From NCBI GenBank assembly GCA_017999135.1, contig JAGOBT010000281.1:1-5152 (forward strand): a DNA stretch of 5,152 bases, read 5' to 3'. The notes under the pieces are model-generated. The model worked only from the letters and a program-made list of their open reading frames with translations. It was not told the DNA's origin and searched no databases. Of this stretch, positions 1 to 5,060 are shown in pieces. Source of the stretch: Burkholderiaceae bacterium. GTDB lineage: Bacteria; Pseudomonadota; Gammaproteobacteria; Burkholderiales; Burkholderiaceae_C. A program made the position numbers and the translations under genes. The stretch's first letter is position 1; every line of letters starts with the position of its first letter.

Positions 1-348
1 GCTGTAGGGCAGGATGGCCTGGGGGTTGCGCGCGGCGATGGCGCCCAGCCGGTTGGCGATGTCGGTCAGTGCCTCGTCCCAGCTGACCGGGGTGAACTGG
101 CCGCTGCCCTTGGGGCCGGTGCGCTTCAGCGGCGTCAGCACCCGCTCGGGGTGGTAGGTGCGCTCGGGGTAGCGTGACACCTTGGTGCACAGCGCGCCGT
201 GGGTGGGCGGGTGGTCGGGGTCGCCGGCCACCTTGATCACCCGGCCGCCCTGCACGCTGACTTTCAGCGCGCAGGTGTCGGGGCAGTCGTGCGGGCAGGC
301 GCCTCGCACGGTGGTGATCGGGGCTTCAGTGGCGGCGTCGGTGTTCAT
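1..348 (-). CDS. Molybdopterin-dependent oxidoreductase, N-terminal 116 residues (runs off left edge)
   Basis: Reading leftward from the ATG at 348-346, the frame stays open to base 1 and gives 116 residues. Residues 18-54 hold the N-terminal [4Fe-4S] motif of bis-MGD molybdoenzymes: C18, C22, C26 and C54 (CX3CX3CX27C, beginning CPHDCPDTC). K56, two residues after the last Cys, matches the lysine that in this superfamily lies between the cluster and the pterin. The stretch around YPERTYHPERVLTPLKR and SWDEAL (89-94) is the usual continuation into the molybdopterin domain. I see no Tat signal before the cluster (the N-terminus is MNTDAATEAP), so a cytoplasmic enzyme is likely. The family includes formate dehydrogenases, assimilatory nitrate reductases and many uncharacterised oxidoreductases; the substrate cannot be told from this part. 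The gene is divergent from the amidohydrolase, and no convincing Shine-Dalgarno precedes the ATG. The family call is strong; the specific function is unknown. Confidence 0.93.
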   Translation of the reverse strand, partial: MNTDAATEAPITTVRGACPHDCPDTCALKVSVQGGRVIKVAGDPDHPPTHGALCTKVSRYPERTYHPERVLTPLKRTGPKGSGQFTPVSWDEALTDIANRLGAIAARNPQAILPYS

Positions 349-528
349 CCAGCCACTATTGCACAAGGCGTCGCGGTGCTGCACGGCCCGCTGGCACCGG
401 GCGCGGCGCCGATGCGCGCGATGCCACGGGCGCCCTGCGGGTTTGCCCCAGGCCTTGCCCTGCGCGCTGTGCGGGGCATGGGGGGCCCGCTAGACTGGCC
501 CGCTTCCACAGCCCGCCCGGACACCACC
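349..528. other. Divergent intergenic region between molybdoenzyme and amidohydrolase genes
   Basis: This 180-base spacer must hold the promoters of two divergent genes but is extremely GC-rich. The best plus-strand candidate is a TAGACT -10-like hexamer at 491-496, 32 bases before the amidohydrolase ATG, but it has no clear -35 partner at 16-18 bases. On the minus strand the only AT-rich patch is CAATAG (complement of 356-361), too close to the molybdoenzyme start for a normal leader. No clear operator palindrome was found. Although the plus-strand frame is open from 199, the stretch before 529 has no family resemblance and overlaps the opposite gene, so it is treated as non-coding. Confidence 0.5.
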
Positions 529-1722
529 ATGCGCCTGATCGAATCCATCCTGGCCGATGCGGCCGCCATCACCACGCTGCGACGCGACATCCACGCCCAC
601 CCGGAGCTGTGTTTCCAGGAGCAGCGCACGTCCGACGTGATCGCCAAGGCGCTGACGGACTGGGGCATCCCGGTACACCGCGGGCTGGGCAAGACCGGCG
701 TGGTGGGCATCATCAAGAACGGCACATCGAACCGCGCCGTGGGCCTGCGCGCCGACATCGACGCCCTGCCCATGCAGGAGGGCAACACCTTCGCCCATGC
801 CAGCAAGCACGCCGGCAAGATGCACGCCTGCGGCCACGACGGCCACACCGCGATGCTGCTGGCGGCGGCCAAGCACCTGTCCCGCCACCGCAACTTCGAC
901 GGCACCGTGTACCTGCTGTTCCAGCCGGCCGAAGAAGGCGGCGGCGGCGCGCGCGAGATGATCAAGGACGGGCTGTTCGACAAGTTCCCGATGGAGGCGA
1001 TGTTCGGCGCGCACAACTGGCCGGGCATGGCGGTGGGCCAGTTCGCGCTGAAGAGCGGCCCCTGCTACGCCAGCAGCAACGAGTTCAAGATCATCCTCAA
1101 GGGCAAGGGCGCACATGGCGCCATGCCGCACCTGGGCGTGGACCCGGTGCCCGCCGCCGCCGCGCTGGTGCAGGGCTTCCAGACCATCATCTCGCGCAAC
1201 ATGAAGCCGATCGACACCGGCGTGATCTCGGTGACGATGATCCACACCGGCGAGGCCACCAACGTGATCCCCGAATCCTGCGAGATGCAGGGCACGGTGC
1301 GCACCTTCACCACCGAGCTGCTCGACCTGATCGAGACGCGCATGAAGGCCATGGCCGAGGCCACCGCAGCGGCCTACGACTGCAGCTGCGAATTCCACTT
1401 CCACCGCAACTACCCGCCCACCATCAACCACCCGGCCGAAACCGCCTTTGCCGAGAAGGTGCTTGGCGAGGTGGTGGGTGCCGAGAACGTGCTGCCCTTC
1501 GAGCCCACGATGGGCGCCGAGGACTTCAGCTACTACCTGCTGGAGAAGCCGGGCTGCTACTTCATGATCGGCAACGGCGACGGCGCCCACCGCGAGGGCG
1601 GCCACGGCCTGGGCCCCTGCATGCTGCACAACCCCAGCTACGACTTCAACGACGACCTGATCCCGCTGGGCGCCACCGCCTGGGTGCGCATCGCCGAGCA
1701 GTGGCTGGCCACGCCGCGCTGA
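529..1722 (+). CDS. M20D-family metallo-amidohydrolase (hippurate / N-acyl-amino-acid hydrolase-like)
   Basis: The predicted 397-residue cytoplasmic enzyme would hydrolyse the amide bond of an N-acyl amino acid or related conjugate. Family marks in order: HAHPEL (22-27), the ADIDALPM segment (75-82), ACGHDGHT (100-107), FQPAEEG (131-137), GAHNWPG (160-166), the lid-domain GKGAHGAMPH (192-201), GAEDFSYY (329-336) and LHNPSYDFND (366-375). By family comparison the two-metal site would use C101, H103, E136, H162 and H367, with E135 as general base; all are present, so the enzyme looks intact. The length matches hippuricase-type proteins (about 380-400). The ATG at 529 is chosen because homology starts at once (MRLIESIL..LRRDIHAHPEL); upstream in-frame codons overlap the divergent gene and encode no recognisable domain. 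The start lacks a strong Shine-Dalgarno. It is followed closely by a DUF2817 gene, probably co-transcribed. The exact substrate (hippurate, acyl-amino acid, indole-acetyl conjugate) cannot be read from sequence. Confidence 0.93.
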   Translation: MRLIESILADAAAITTLRRDIHAHPELCFQEQRTSDVIAKALTDWGIPVHRGLGKTGVVGIIKNGTSNRAVGLRADIDALPMQEGNTFAHASKHAGKMHACGHDGHTAMLLAAAKHLSRHRNFDGTVYLLFQPAEEGGGGAREMIKDGLFDKFPMEAMFGAHNWPGMAVGQFALKSGPCYASSNEFKIILKGKGAHGAMPHLGVDPVPAAAALVQGFQTIISRNMKPIDTGVISVTMIHTGEATNVIPESCEMQGTVRTFTTELLDLIETRMKAMAEATAAAYDCSCEFHFHRNYPPTINHPAETAFAEKVLGEVVGAENVLPFEPTMGAEDFSYYLLEKPGCYFMIGNGDGAHREGGHGLGPCMLHNPSYDFNDDLIPLGATAWVRIAEQWLATPR

Positions 1723-1725
1723 AGG
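1721..1725 (+). promoter_or_regulatory. Shine-Dalgarno GAAGG for the DUF2817 gene, overlapping the upstream stop codon
   Basis: GAAGG begins inside the TGA stop (1720-1722) of the amidohydrolase and lies 6 bases before the ATG at 1732. This placement fixes the downstream start and suggests translational coupling of the two genes. Confidence 0.7.
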
Positions 1726-1731
1726 CGTCCG

Positions 1732-2823
1732 ATGTCGATCGGCAACTTCTCGCAGACCTACGCCGAGGCACGCGGCAAGTTCCTGGCCGCGGCTGACGCA
1801 GCCGGGTTGGACAGCCACGCCCATGTGCACCCGCTGCTGGGCCGGGATGGCGAAACCCTGGCGCTGGACGTGGTGCGCGACGGCCCGGCCGACGCGCACG
1901 CGGTGCTGCTGGTCAGCTCGGCCTGTCACGGTGTGGAAGGCTACTGCGGCTCGGGCGTGCAGGTCACGCTGCTGCAGGATGCCGCGCTGCGCCGCGCCGC
2001 CCAGGCCAACGGCGTGGCCATCGTCTACCTGCATGCGCTGAACCCGCACGGCTTCTCCTGGTGGCGGCGCACCACGCACGAGAACGTCGACCTGAACCGC
2101 AACTTCCAGGACTTCAGCCAGCCGCTGCCGCGCAACACTGCCTACGACAGCATCGCCCACCTGCTGGTGCCGGCCGAGTGGCCGCCCACGCCGGCGGTGC
2201 AGCAGGCCACGCAGGCCTGGATCGCCACCCACGGCCTGCCGGCCTGGCAGGCGGCGGTGTCGGCCGGCCAGTACCACCACCCCGAGGGCCTGTTCTTCGG
2301 CGGCCTCAACCCGACCTGGAGCCACCAGGCGGTGCGCCAGGTGCTGCGCAACCATGGACAGCGCTGCGCCCGGCTGGCCTGGATCGACCTGCATACCGGC
2401 CTGGGCCCCAGCGGCGTGGGCGAGCGCATCTTTGCGGGCAGCGACGATGCCACGGCCATCGCCCGCGCCCGTGCCTGGTGGGGCGGACCGGATGGCCGGG
2501 CCATCACGTCCATCTACGACGGCACCTCCACATCGGCCCTGCTGACCGGCCTGATGTGGGAAGCCGCCCCGCAGGAGTGCCCGCAGGCCGAACACACCGG
2601 CATTGCGCTGGAATACGGCACCGAGCCCATCACCACCGTGCTGGACGCGCTGCGCGCCGACCAATGGGCCGAGAACCACCCCGAACTGCCGGCCGACCAG
2701 CGCGACCGCATCCGCCGGCAGGTGCGCGATGCGTTCTACACCGACACCGATGCCTGGAAGCAGCAGGTGCTGTCCCAGGGTGTGGAAGCGGCACACCAGG
2801 CGGTGGCTGGTTTGGCTGCCTGA
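1732..2823 (+). CDS. DUF2817 family protein, M14-like zinc carboxypeptidase fold
   Basis: The 363-residue protein is recognisable as DUF2817, a family whose sequence resembles M14 zinc carboxypeptidases but whose substrates are not established as far as I know. Visible marks: FSQTYAEAR at the N-terminus (6-14); SSACHGVEGYCGSG (62-75), where H66 and E69 look like the HxxE zinc-binding pair; the HALNPHGFSWWRR segment (101-113); ENVDLNRNF (117-125), matching the M14 substrate-binding Asn-Arg region; DLHTGLGP (219-226), where H221 would be the third zinc ligand; and ALEYGT (292-297), where E294 is a candidate catalytic glutamate. No signal peptide or membrane segment is seen, so it is probably cytoplasmic. 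It starts 9 bases after the amidohydrolase with a Shine-Dalgarno 6 bases upstream, so the two probably form one operon and may act in sequence on a peptide or N-acyl compound. The family call is strong; the catalytic role is inferred from motif positions. Confidence 0.9.
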   Translation: MSIGNFSQTYAEARGKFLAAADAAGLDSHAHVHPLLGRDGETLALDVVRDGPADAHAVLLVSSACHGVEGYCGSGVQVTLLQDAALRRAAQANGVAIVYLHALNPHGFSWWRRTTHENVDLNRNFQDFSQPLPRNTAYDSIAHLLVPAEWPPTPAVQQATQAWIATHGLPAWQAAVSAGQYHHPEGLFFGGLNPTWSHQAVRQVLRNHGQRCARLAWIDLHTGLGPSGVGERIFAGSDDATAIARARAWWGGPDGRAITSIYDGTSTSALLTGLMWEAAPQECPQAEHTGIALEYGTEPITTVLDALRADQWAENHPELPADQRDRIRRQVRDAFYTDTDAWKQQVLSQGVEAAHQAVAGLAA

Positions 2824-2924
2824 CCTTGCGCCTGGGTTGGGCTGCGTCAGCGCTGGGCTCTTTGCGGCTGTTGGCCGCTGGGTGGAGCGCCTTGCGTGTC
2901 GTTGCCCATGGCTCGGTGTACCCC

Positions 2925-2942
2925 GCCGGGTCCCGCCCCGGC
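2925..2942 (+). repeat. GC hairpin in element copy A
   Basis: GCCGGG (2925-2930) pairs with CCCGGC (2937-2942) around the loop TCCCGC. The same 18 bases occur in copy B, so both stem and loop are conserved. Confidence 0.75.
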
Positions 2943-2947
2943 TGGCG

Positions 2948-2981
2948 GGTAACTTTCTTGTCAGGCGACAAGAAAGTCACC
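2948..2981 (+). repeat. Long hairpin in element copy A (14 pairs, one mismatch)
   Basis: A perfect 11-base stem ACTTTCTTGTC (2952-2962) / GACAAGAAAGT (2967-2977) closes a 4-base loop AGGC. After one A-C mismatch (2951/2978) it continues with GGT (2948-2950) paired to ACC (2979-2981). No T-run follows, so it is not a classical terminator. Confidence 0.85.
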
Positions 2982-3065
2982 AAAGAAACGCCTGCCAAAC
3001 TGCGCGTTGAGGTTGGCGCGCTTGTGGCGACCCAGGCGCTTCGACTCGCCTGTCCGGCTCGAACA

Positions 3066-3233
3066 TGGCCGCCCCTGACGACCGCAGTCGCTTCAGCGGT
3101 GGTTCCGCTCAGCAGGTTGCTGGGACACACCGATCGCCGCATGCCACGATCGCGCGTGGCCGAGGTCTGCGCGTCACAGCCCTGACCGAGGTGGCACGGC
3201 CGTGGAATGTGCCGCGGTGCTTCCGGCCGGCTC
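3066..3233. other. Spacer between the two facing element copies
   Basis: These 168 bases do not align between the two arms by eye. They hold only small stems: AGCGG-N5-CCGCT and CAGCA-N3-TGCTG near 3093-3121, and GGCAC-N11-GTGCC near 3192-3213. I see no gene, promoter or target-site duplication. It may be unrelated DNA, or the diverged outer ends of both elements. Confidence 0.5.
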
Positions 3234-3320
3234 TGTTCGAGCCGGACAGGCGAGGCGCAGCGCCCGGGCCTGGAAAAGCGCTCGGTGTCGTCCGCTCAGT
3301 TTGGAAAAGCGCCTCTTTGT

Positions 3321-3348
3321 CCAACTTTCTGGCGCAGCAGAAAGTTGG
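3321..3348 (-). repeat. Long hairpin in element copy B
   Basis: CCAACTTTCTG (3321-3331) and CAGAAAGTTGG (3338-3348) form a perfect 11-base stem around a 6-base loop. Compared with copy A, two outer pairs differ on both sides in a compensating way, so pairing is kept although the bases changed. Confidence 0.85.
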
Positions 3349-3354
3349 CCGCCC

Positions 3355-3372
3355 GCCGGGGCGGGACCCGGC
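3355..3372 (-). repeat. GC hairpin in element copy B
   Basis: On the minus strand GCCGGG pairs with CCCGGC around TCCCGC. It is identical to 2925-2942 of copy A. Confidence 0.75.
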
Positions 3373-3473
3373 GCGCTGCAACGAACCGGCGAAGCCCAAG
3401 CAAGGCGCTCCAGCCAGCGGCCAACGGCCGCGATGAGCCCAGAGCTGCCCCAGCCACGTCCTCCCCACCATCG

Positions 3474-3490
3474 CTCACCATCGCAGTGCT
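3474..3490 (+). promoter_or_regulatory. Candidate NtrC-like site, distal (weak)
   Basis: CTCAC-N7-GTGCT resembles the NtrC dyad TGCAC-N7-GTGCA. The inner CAC...GTGC bases match, and three outer or flanking bases do not. The centre (3482) lies 31 bases, about three helical turns, from the better site centred at 3513 and about 116 bases before the predicted transcription start. On its own it would not be convincing; the spacing gives it some weight. Confidence 0.35.
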
Positions 3491-3504
3491 TGACAGCCGC
3501 CACA

Positions 3505-3521
3505 CGCACCGCCCATGTGCG
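3505..3521 (+). promoter_or_regulatory. Candidate NtrC-like enhancer site, proximal
   Basis: CGCAC-N7-GTGCG is a symmetric dyad with the exact half-site spacing of the enteric NtrC consensus. GCAC and GTGC match on both sides; only the outermost base of each half differs. Its centre (3513) is about 85 bases upstream of the start predicted from the sigma-54 promoter, within the range for an enhancer-binding protein. The N7 core is GC-rich rather than AT-rich, which weakens the match. Confidence 0.5.
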
Positions 3522-3570
3522 GTCCGTGGGTCGAATGCTGTCGGCCAAGGGGTTTGTCCGGGGTCGCCCC

Positions 3571-3587
3571 CTGGCACGGCTGTTGCG
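3571..3587 (+). promoter_or_regulatory. Sigma-54 (RpoN) promoter of preT-preA
   Basis: CTGGCACGGCTGTTGCG matches the sigma-54 consensus YTGGCACGRNNNTTGCW at 13 of the 14 specified positions; only the last base differs. The -24 GG (3573-3574) and -12 GC (3585-3586) are separated by exactly 10 bases, as required. Transcription should start near 3597-3598, giving a leader of about 75 bases before preT. No sigma-70 promoter of similar quality was seen nearby. Such promoters need an NtrC-type activator, which fits the dyads at 3474-3521 and a nitrogen-scavenging role for the genes. Confidence 0.8.
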
Positions 3588-3604
3588 TAAGATCCCCTCG
3601 AATC

Positions 3605-3620
3605 CTGACCAAACGGTCAG
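3605..3620 (+). promoter_or_regulatory. Palindromic operator resembling a RutR (TetR-family) box
   Basis: CTGACC-AAAC-GGTCAG is a perfect 6+6 inverted repeat. It agrees with the E. coli RutR box TTGACCAnnTGGTCAA at 11 of 14 specified positions. RutR is a TetR-type repressor of pyrimidine-degradation genes that responds to uracil/thymine. The site lies about 8 bases after the predicted start, where a bound protein would block transcription. The protein that binds it is inferred; no regulator gene is in the window. Confidence 0.65.
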
Positions 3621-3633
3621 CTTCGCGGTGAAG

Positions 3634-3654
3634 CCAGGCCACCTGTCCGCCTGG
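3634..3654 (+). promoter_or_regulatory. Small leader hairpin before the preT ribosome-binding site
   Basis: CCAGGC (3634-3639) can pair with GCCTGG (3649-3654) around a 9-base loop, ending 6 bases before the AGGAGA. It could affect translation or be chance in GC-rich sequence. Confidence 0.3.
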
Positions 3655-3660
3655 TGTTGC

Positions 3661-3666
3661 AGGAGA
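3661..3666 (+). promoter_or_regulatory. Shine-Dalgarno AGGAGA that sets the preT start at GTG 3672
   Basis: AGGAGA lies 5 bases before GTG 3672. An in-frame GTG at 3654 lies upstream of this site, has no Shine-Dalgarno of its own and would put the ribosome-binding site inside the gene, so 3672 is preferred. Confidence 0.75.
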
Positions 3667-3671
3667 CGCTT

Positions 3672-5042
3672 GTGCCCCCGCCCACCACCACCGACGCCGG
3701 CCCCGACATCCGGCCCGCCCGGCTGGCTGCCGAGCAGTACGCCCAGCACTTTGCCGACGCCGCCCCGCCGCTGACACGCACCCAGGCACTGGTCGAGGCC
3801 GAGCGCTGCCTGTACTGCTACGACGCGCCTTGCACCACCGCCTGCCCCACCGGCATCGACGTGCCCAGCTTCATCAAGCGCATTGCCGACGACAACCTGC
3901 GCGGCGCCGCCAAGGCCATCCTGGACGCCAACCCGCTGGGCGGCACCTGCGCCCGCGTCTGCCCGACCGAGGTGCTGTGCGAGCAGGTGTGCGTGCGCAC
4001 CACCCAGCAGGGCAAGCCGGTGGAGATCGGCAAGCTGCAACGCTACGCGGTCGATGCAGTGATGGACAAGCCGATCAACGCCCTCTTCCCGCGCGCCACG
4101 CCCACCGGCAAGACCGTGGCCGTGGTGGGCGCCGGGCCGGCCGGCATCGCCTGCGCCGTGGGTCTGGCGCGGCTGGGCCACGACGTGGTGCTGCACGACG
4201 CCCAGCCCAAGGGCGGCGGCCTGAACGAGTACGGCCTGGCCAGCTACAAGGTGGCCGGCCAGTTCGCCCAGCGGGAGCTGGACTGGCTGCTGGGCATCGG
4301 CGGCATCACGCTGAAGACCGGCTGGAAGCTGCAGACCGCCGCCCAGCTGCAGGCGCTGCGCGACGGCCACGCCGCCGTGTACCTGGCCGTGGGCCTGGCC
4401 GGCACCCAGGCGCTGCGTGTGCCGGGCGAAGACCTGGCCGGCGTGCGCGATGCGGTCGACTTCATCGCCGAACTGCGCCAGGCGGCCGACCCGTCCACCC
4501 TGCCCATCGGCCGCCGCGTGGTGGTGATCGGCGGCGGCATGACCGCGGTGGACGCGGCGGTGCAGAGCAAGCTGCTGGGCGCCGAGCAGGTGCACATGGT
4601 CTACCGCCGCGGCCCCGCCACCATGGGCGCCAGCCATGCCGAGCAGGAGTGGGCGCAGACGCATGGCATCAGCATCCACCACTGTCTGGTGCCCGAGGCG
4701 CTGCTGCCCGGCAGCGATGCGGCTGCCGGGCATGTGGCGGCAGTGCGCTTCGAGCGGCAAGTGTTGCGCGACGGCAAGCTGCAGCCCACCGGCCTGCACG
4801 AGACCCTGGCCGCCGACATGGTGCTCAAGGCCATCGGCCAGAAGCTCGACAGCAGCCTGCTCGCCGATTGCGGGCTGACATTGCGGGACGGCCGCGTGGT
4901 GGCCGACGACGACGGCCGCACCGGCGTGGCCGGCCTGTATGCCGGCGGTGATTGCCGGCTGGGCGGGCGCGACCTGACGGTGGAAGCGGTGGAGGACGGC
5001 AAACGCGCCGCCCTGGCCATCCACGCCCAACTGATGGCTTGA
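3672..5042 (+). CDS. preT: NAD-dependent dihydropyrimidine dehydrogenase, subunit PreT
   Basis: The 456-residue protein is the FAD/iron-sulfur subunit that takes electrons from NADH and passes them to PreA, which reduces uracil or thymine to the dihydro form (first step of reductive pyrimidine breakdown, cytoplasm). The N-terminal domain carries C46, C49, C54, C58 and C97, C103, C107. With a constant offset of 33 these align to the cluster ligands I recall for mammalian DPD (79, 82, 87, 91, 130, 136, 140), and Q123 aligns to the unusual Gln156 ligand. Next come the FAD-binding VVGAGPAGIA (151-160), the dinucleotide-binding VVVIGGGMTAVDAA (283-296) and the closing FAD motif GLYAGGDC (421-428). 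GTG 3672 is preferred for its AGGAGA; an upstream GTG at 3654 would add six residues. PreT resembles glutamate synthase small subunit GltD, but the following preA and Q123 favour PreT. A sigma-54 promoter and a RutR-like box precede it. It appears intact. Confidence 0.93.
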   Translation: MPPPTTTDAGPDIRPARLAAEQYAQHFADAAPPLTRTQALVEAERCLYCYDAPCTTACPTGIDVPSFIKRIADDNLRGAAKAILDANPLGGTCARVCPTEVLCEQVCVRTTQQGKPVEIGKLQRYAVDAVMDKPINALFPRATPTGKTVAVVGAGPAGIACAVGLARLGHDVVLHDAQPKGGGLNEYGLASYKVAGQFAQRELDWLLGIGGITLKTGWKLQTAAQLQALRDGHAAVYLAVGLAGTQALRVPGEDLAGVRDAVDFIAELRQAADPSTLPIGRRVVVIGGGMTAVDAAVQSKLLGAEQVHMVYRRGPATMGASHAEQEWAQTHGISIHHCLVPEALLPGSDAAAGHVAAVRFERQVLRDGKLQPTGLHETLAADMVLKAIGQKLDSSLLADCGLTLRDGRVVADDDGRTGVAGLYAGGDCRLGGRDLTVEAVEDGKRAALAIHAQLMA

Positions 5043-5046
5043 GACA

Positions 5047-5052
5047 GCGGAG
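5047..5052 (+). promoter_or_regulatory. Probable Shine-Dalgarno GCGGAG for preA
   Basis: GCGGAG ends 8 bases before ATG 5061, within the 18-base gap after the preT stop. It is a modest match and the only purine-rich stretch in the gap. Confidence 0.5.
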
Positions 5053-5060
5053 CACACACC

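Larger units (their letters stand above)
2853..3065 (+). repeat. Hairpin-rich intergenic element, copy A (213 bases)
   Basis: This copy matches the reverse complement of 3234-3442 along its whole length, in alternating strong and weak blocks. Bases 2853-2895 match copy B at 39 of 43 positions without gaps. The hairpin at 2925-2942 is identical in both. Bases 3035-3065 match at 29 of 31, ending in the shared TCGCCTGTCCGGCTCGAACA. Internal structure: GCGGC-N5-GCCGC (2864-2878), GCCGGG-N6-CCCGGC (2925-2942), and a long stem around ACTTTCTTGTC / GACAAGAAAGT (2952-2977). The ACTTTCTT...AAGAAAGT..CCAAAGAAA core is, from memory, a motif very common between genes in Burkholderiales and often mis-annotated as C-terminal tails of proteins; its function is not known to me. 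Confidence 0.85.
3234..3442 (-). repeat. Hairpin-rich intergenic element, copy B (209 bases, opposite orientation)
   Basis: Read from 3442 down to 3234, this copy follows the same order of blocks as copy A: CTGGGCTC start, GCGGCC-N3-GGCCGC stem, TGGAGCGCCTTGC, the identical GC hairpin, the AACTTTCT/AGAAAGTT stem, CCAAACTG, and the shared TCGCCTGTCCGGCTCGAACA end. The 4-base length difference comes from small indels, mainly a stem 4 bases shorter at the loop end of the long hairpin. The two copies face each other across 168 bases, making a large imperfect inverted repeat. Confidence 0.85.
2824..3671. other. Gene-free interval: paired repeat elements followed by preT control region
   Basis: I see no credible gene in these roughly 850 bases. 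Frames that stay open here have no recognisable domain, no good ribosome-binding site and only the residue bias expected of GC-rich DNA. Three parts can be told apart: a hairpin-rich repeat reading rightward (2853-3065); an unassigned spacer (3066-3233) followed by a second copy of the repeat reading leftward (3442-3234); and a regulatory stretch (about 3474-3671) with NtrC-like sites, a sigma-54 promoter, an operator-like palindrome and the preT ribosome-binding site. No obvious rho-independent terminator with a T-run follows the DUF2817 stop; the GC-rich hairpins of the repeat may serve that role. Confidence 0.75.

Noticed and set aside
199..528. N-terminal extension of the amidohydrolase to an upstream GTG/ATG
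   Set aside because: It would overlap the divergent molybdoenzyme gene by 150 bases and add about 110 residues with no family similarity; the homology begins at ATG 529.
490..2796. A 768-codon open frame on the minus strand opposite the amidohydrolase and DUF2817 genes
   Set aside because: It is the antisense shadow of two GC-rich genes with clear family motifs on the plus strand. Its translation is low-complexity (H, G, V, A, R-rich) with no recognisable domain.
2948..2981. Rho-independent terminator for the DUF2817 operon
   Set aside because: The stem is strong, but no T-run follows; the downstream sequence is CAAAGAAACG. The hairpin is a conserved part of the repeat element in both orientations, so termination is at most a secondary role.
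2061..3185. A long plus-strand frame running from inside the DUF2817 gene into repeat copy A
   Set aside because: The first part is an out-of-frame reading of DUF2817. The tail (containing VTFLSGDKKVTKE) is the repeat element in translation, a common source of false annotations.
2853..3442. CRISPR array or insertion sequence in the gene-free interval
   Set aside because: There are only two repeat copies, they are inverted, about 210 bases long and diverged, with no regular spacers and no transposase frame or clear target-site duplication.
3490..3518. TTGACA at 3490-3495 as a sigma-70 -35 box
   Set aside because: The hexamer is perfect, but the position 17 bases downstream (CCATGT) is a poor -10 and no better hexamer lies within 16-18 bases. 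The sigma-54 promoter explains the region better.
3174..5057. A 627-codon open frame on the minus strand across preT and repeat copy B
   Set aside because: It is antisense to preT with shadow-type composition, and its C-terminal part is just a translation of the repeat element.
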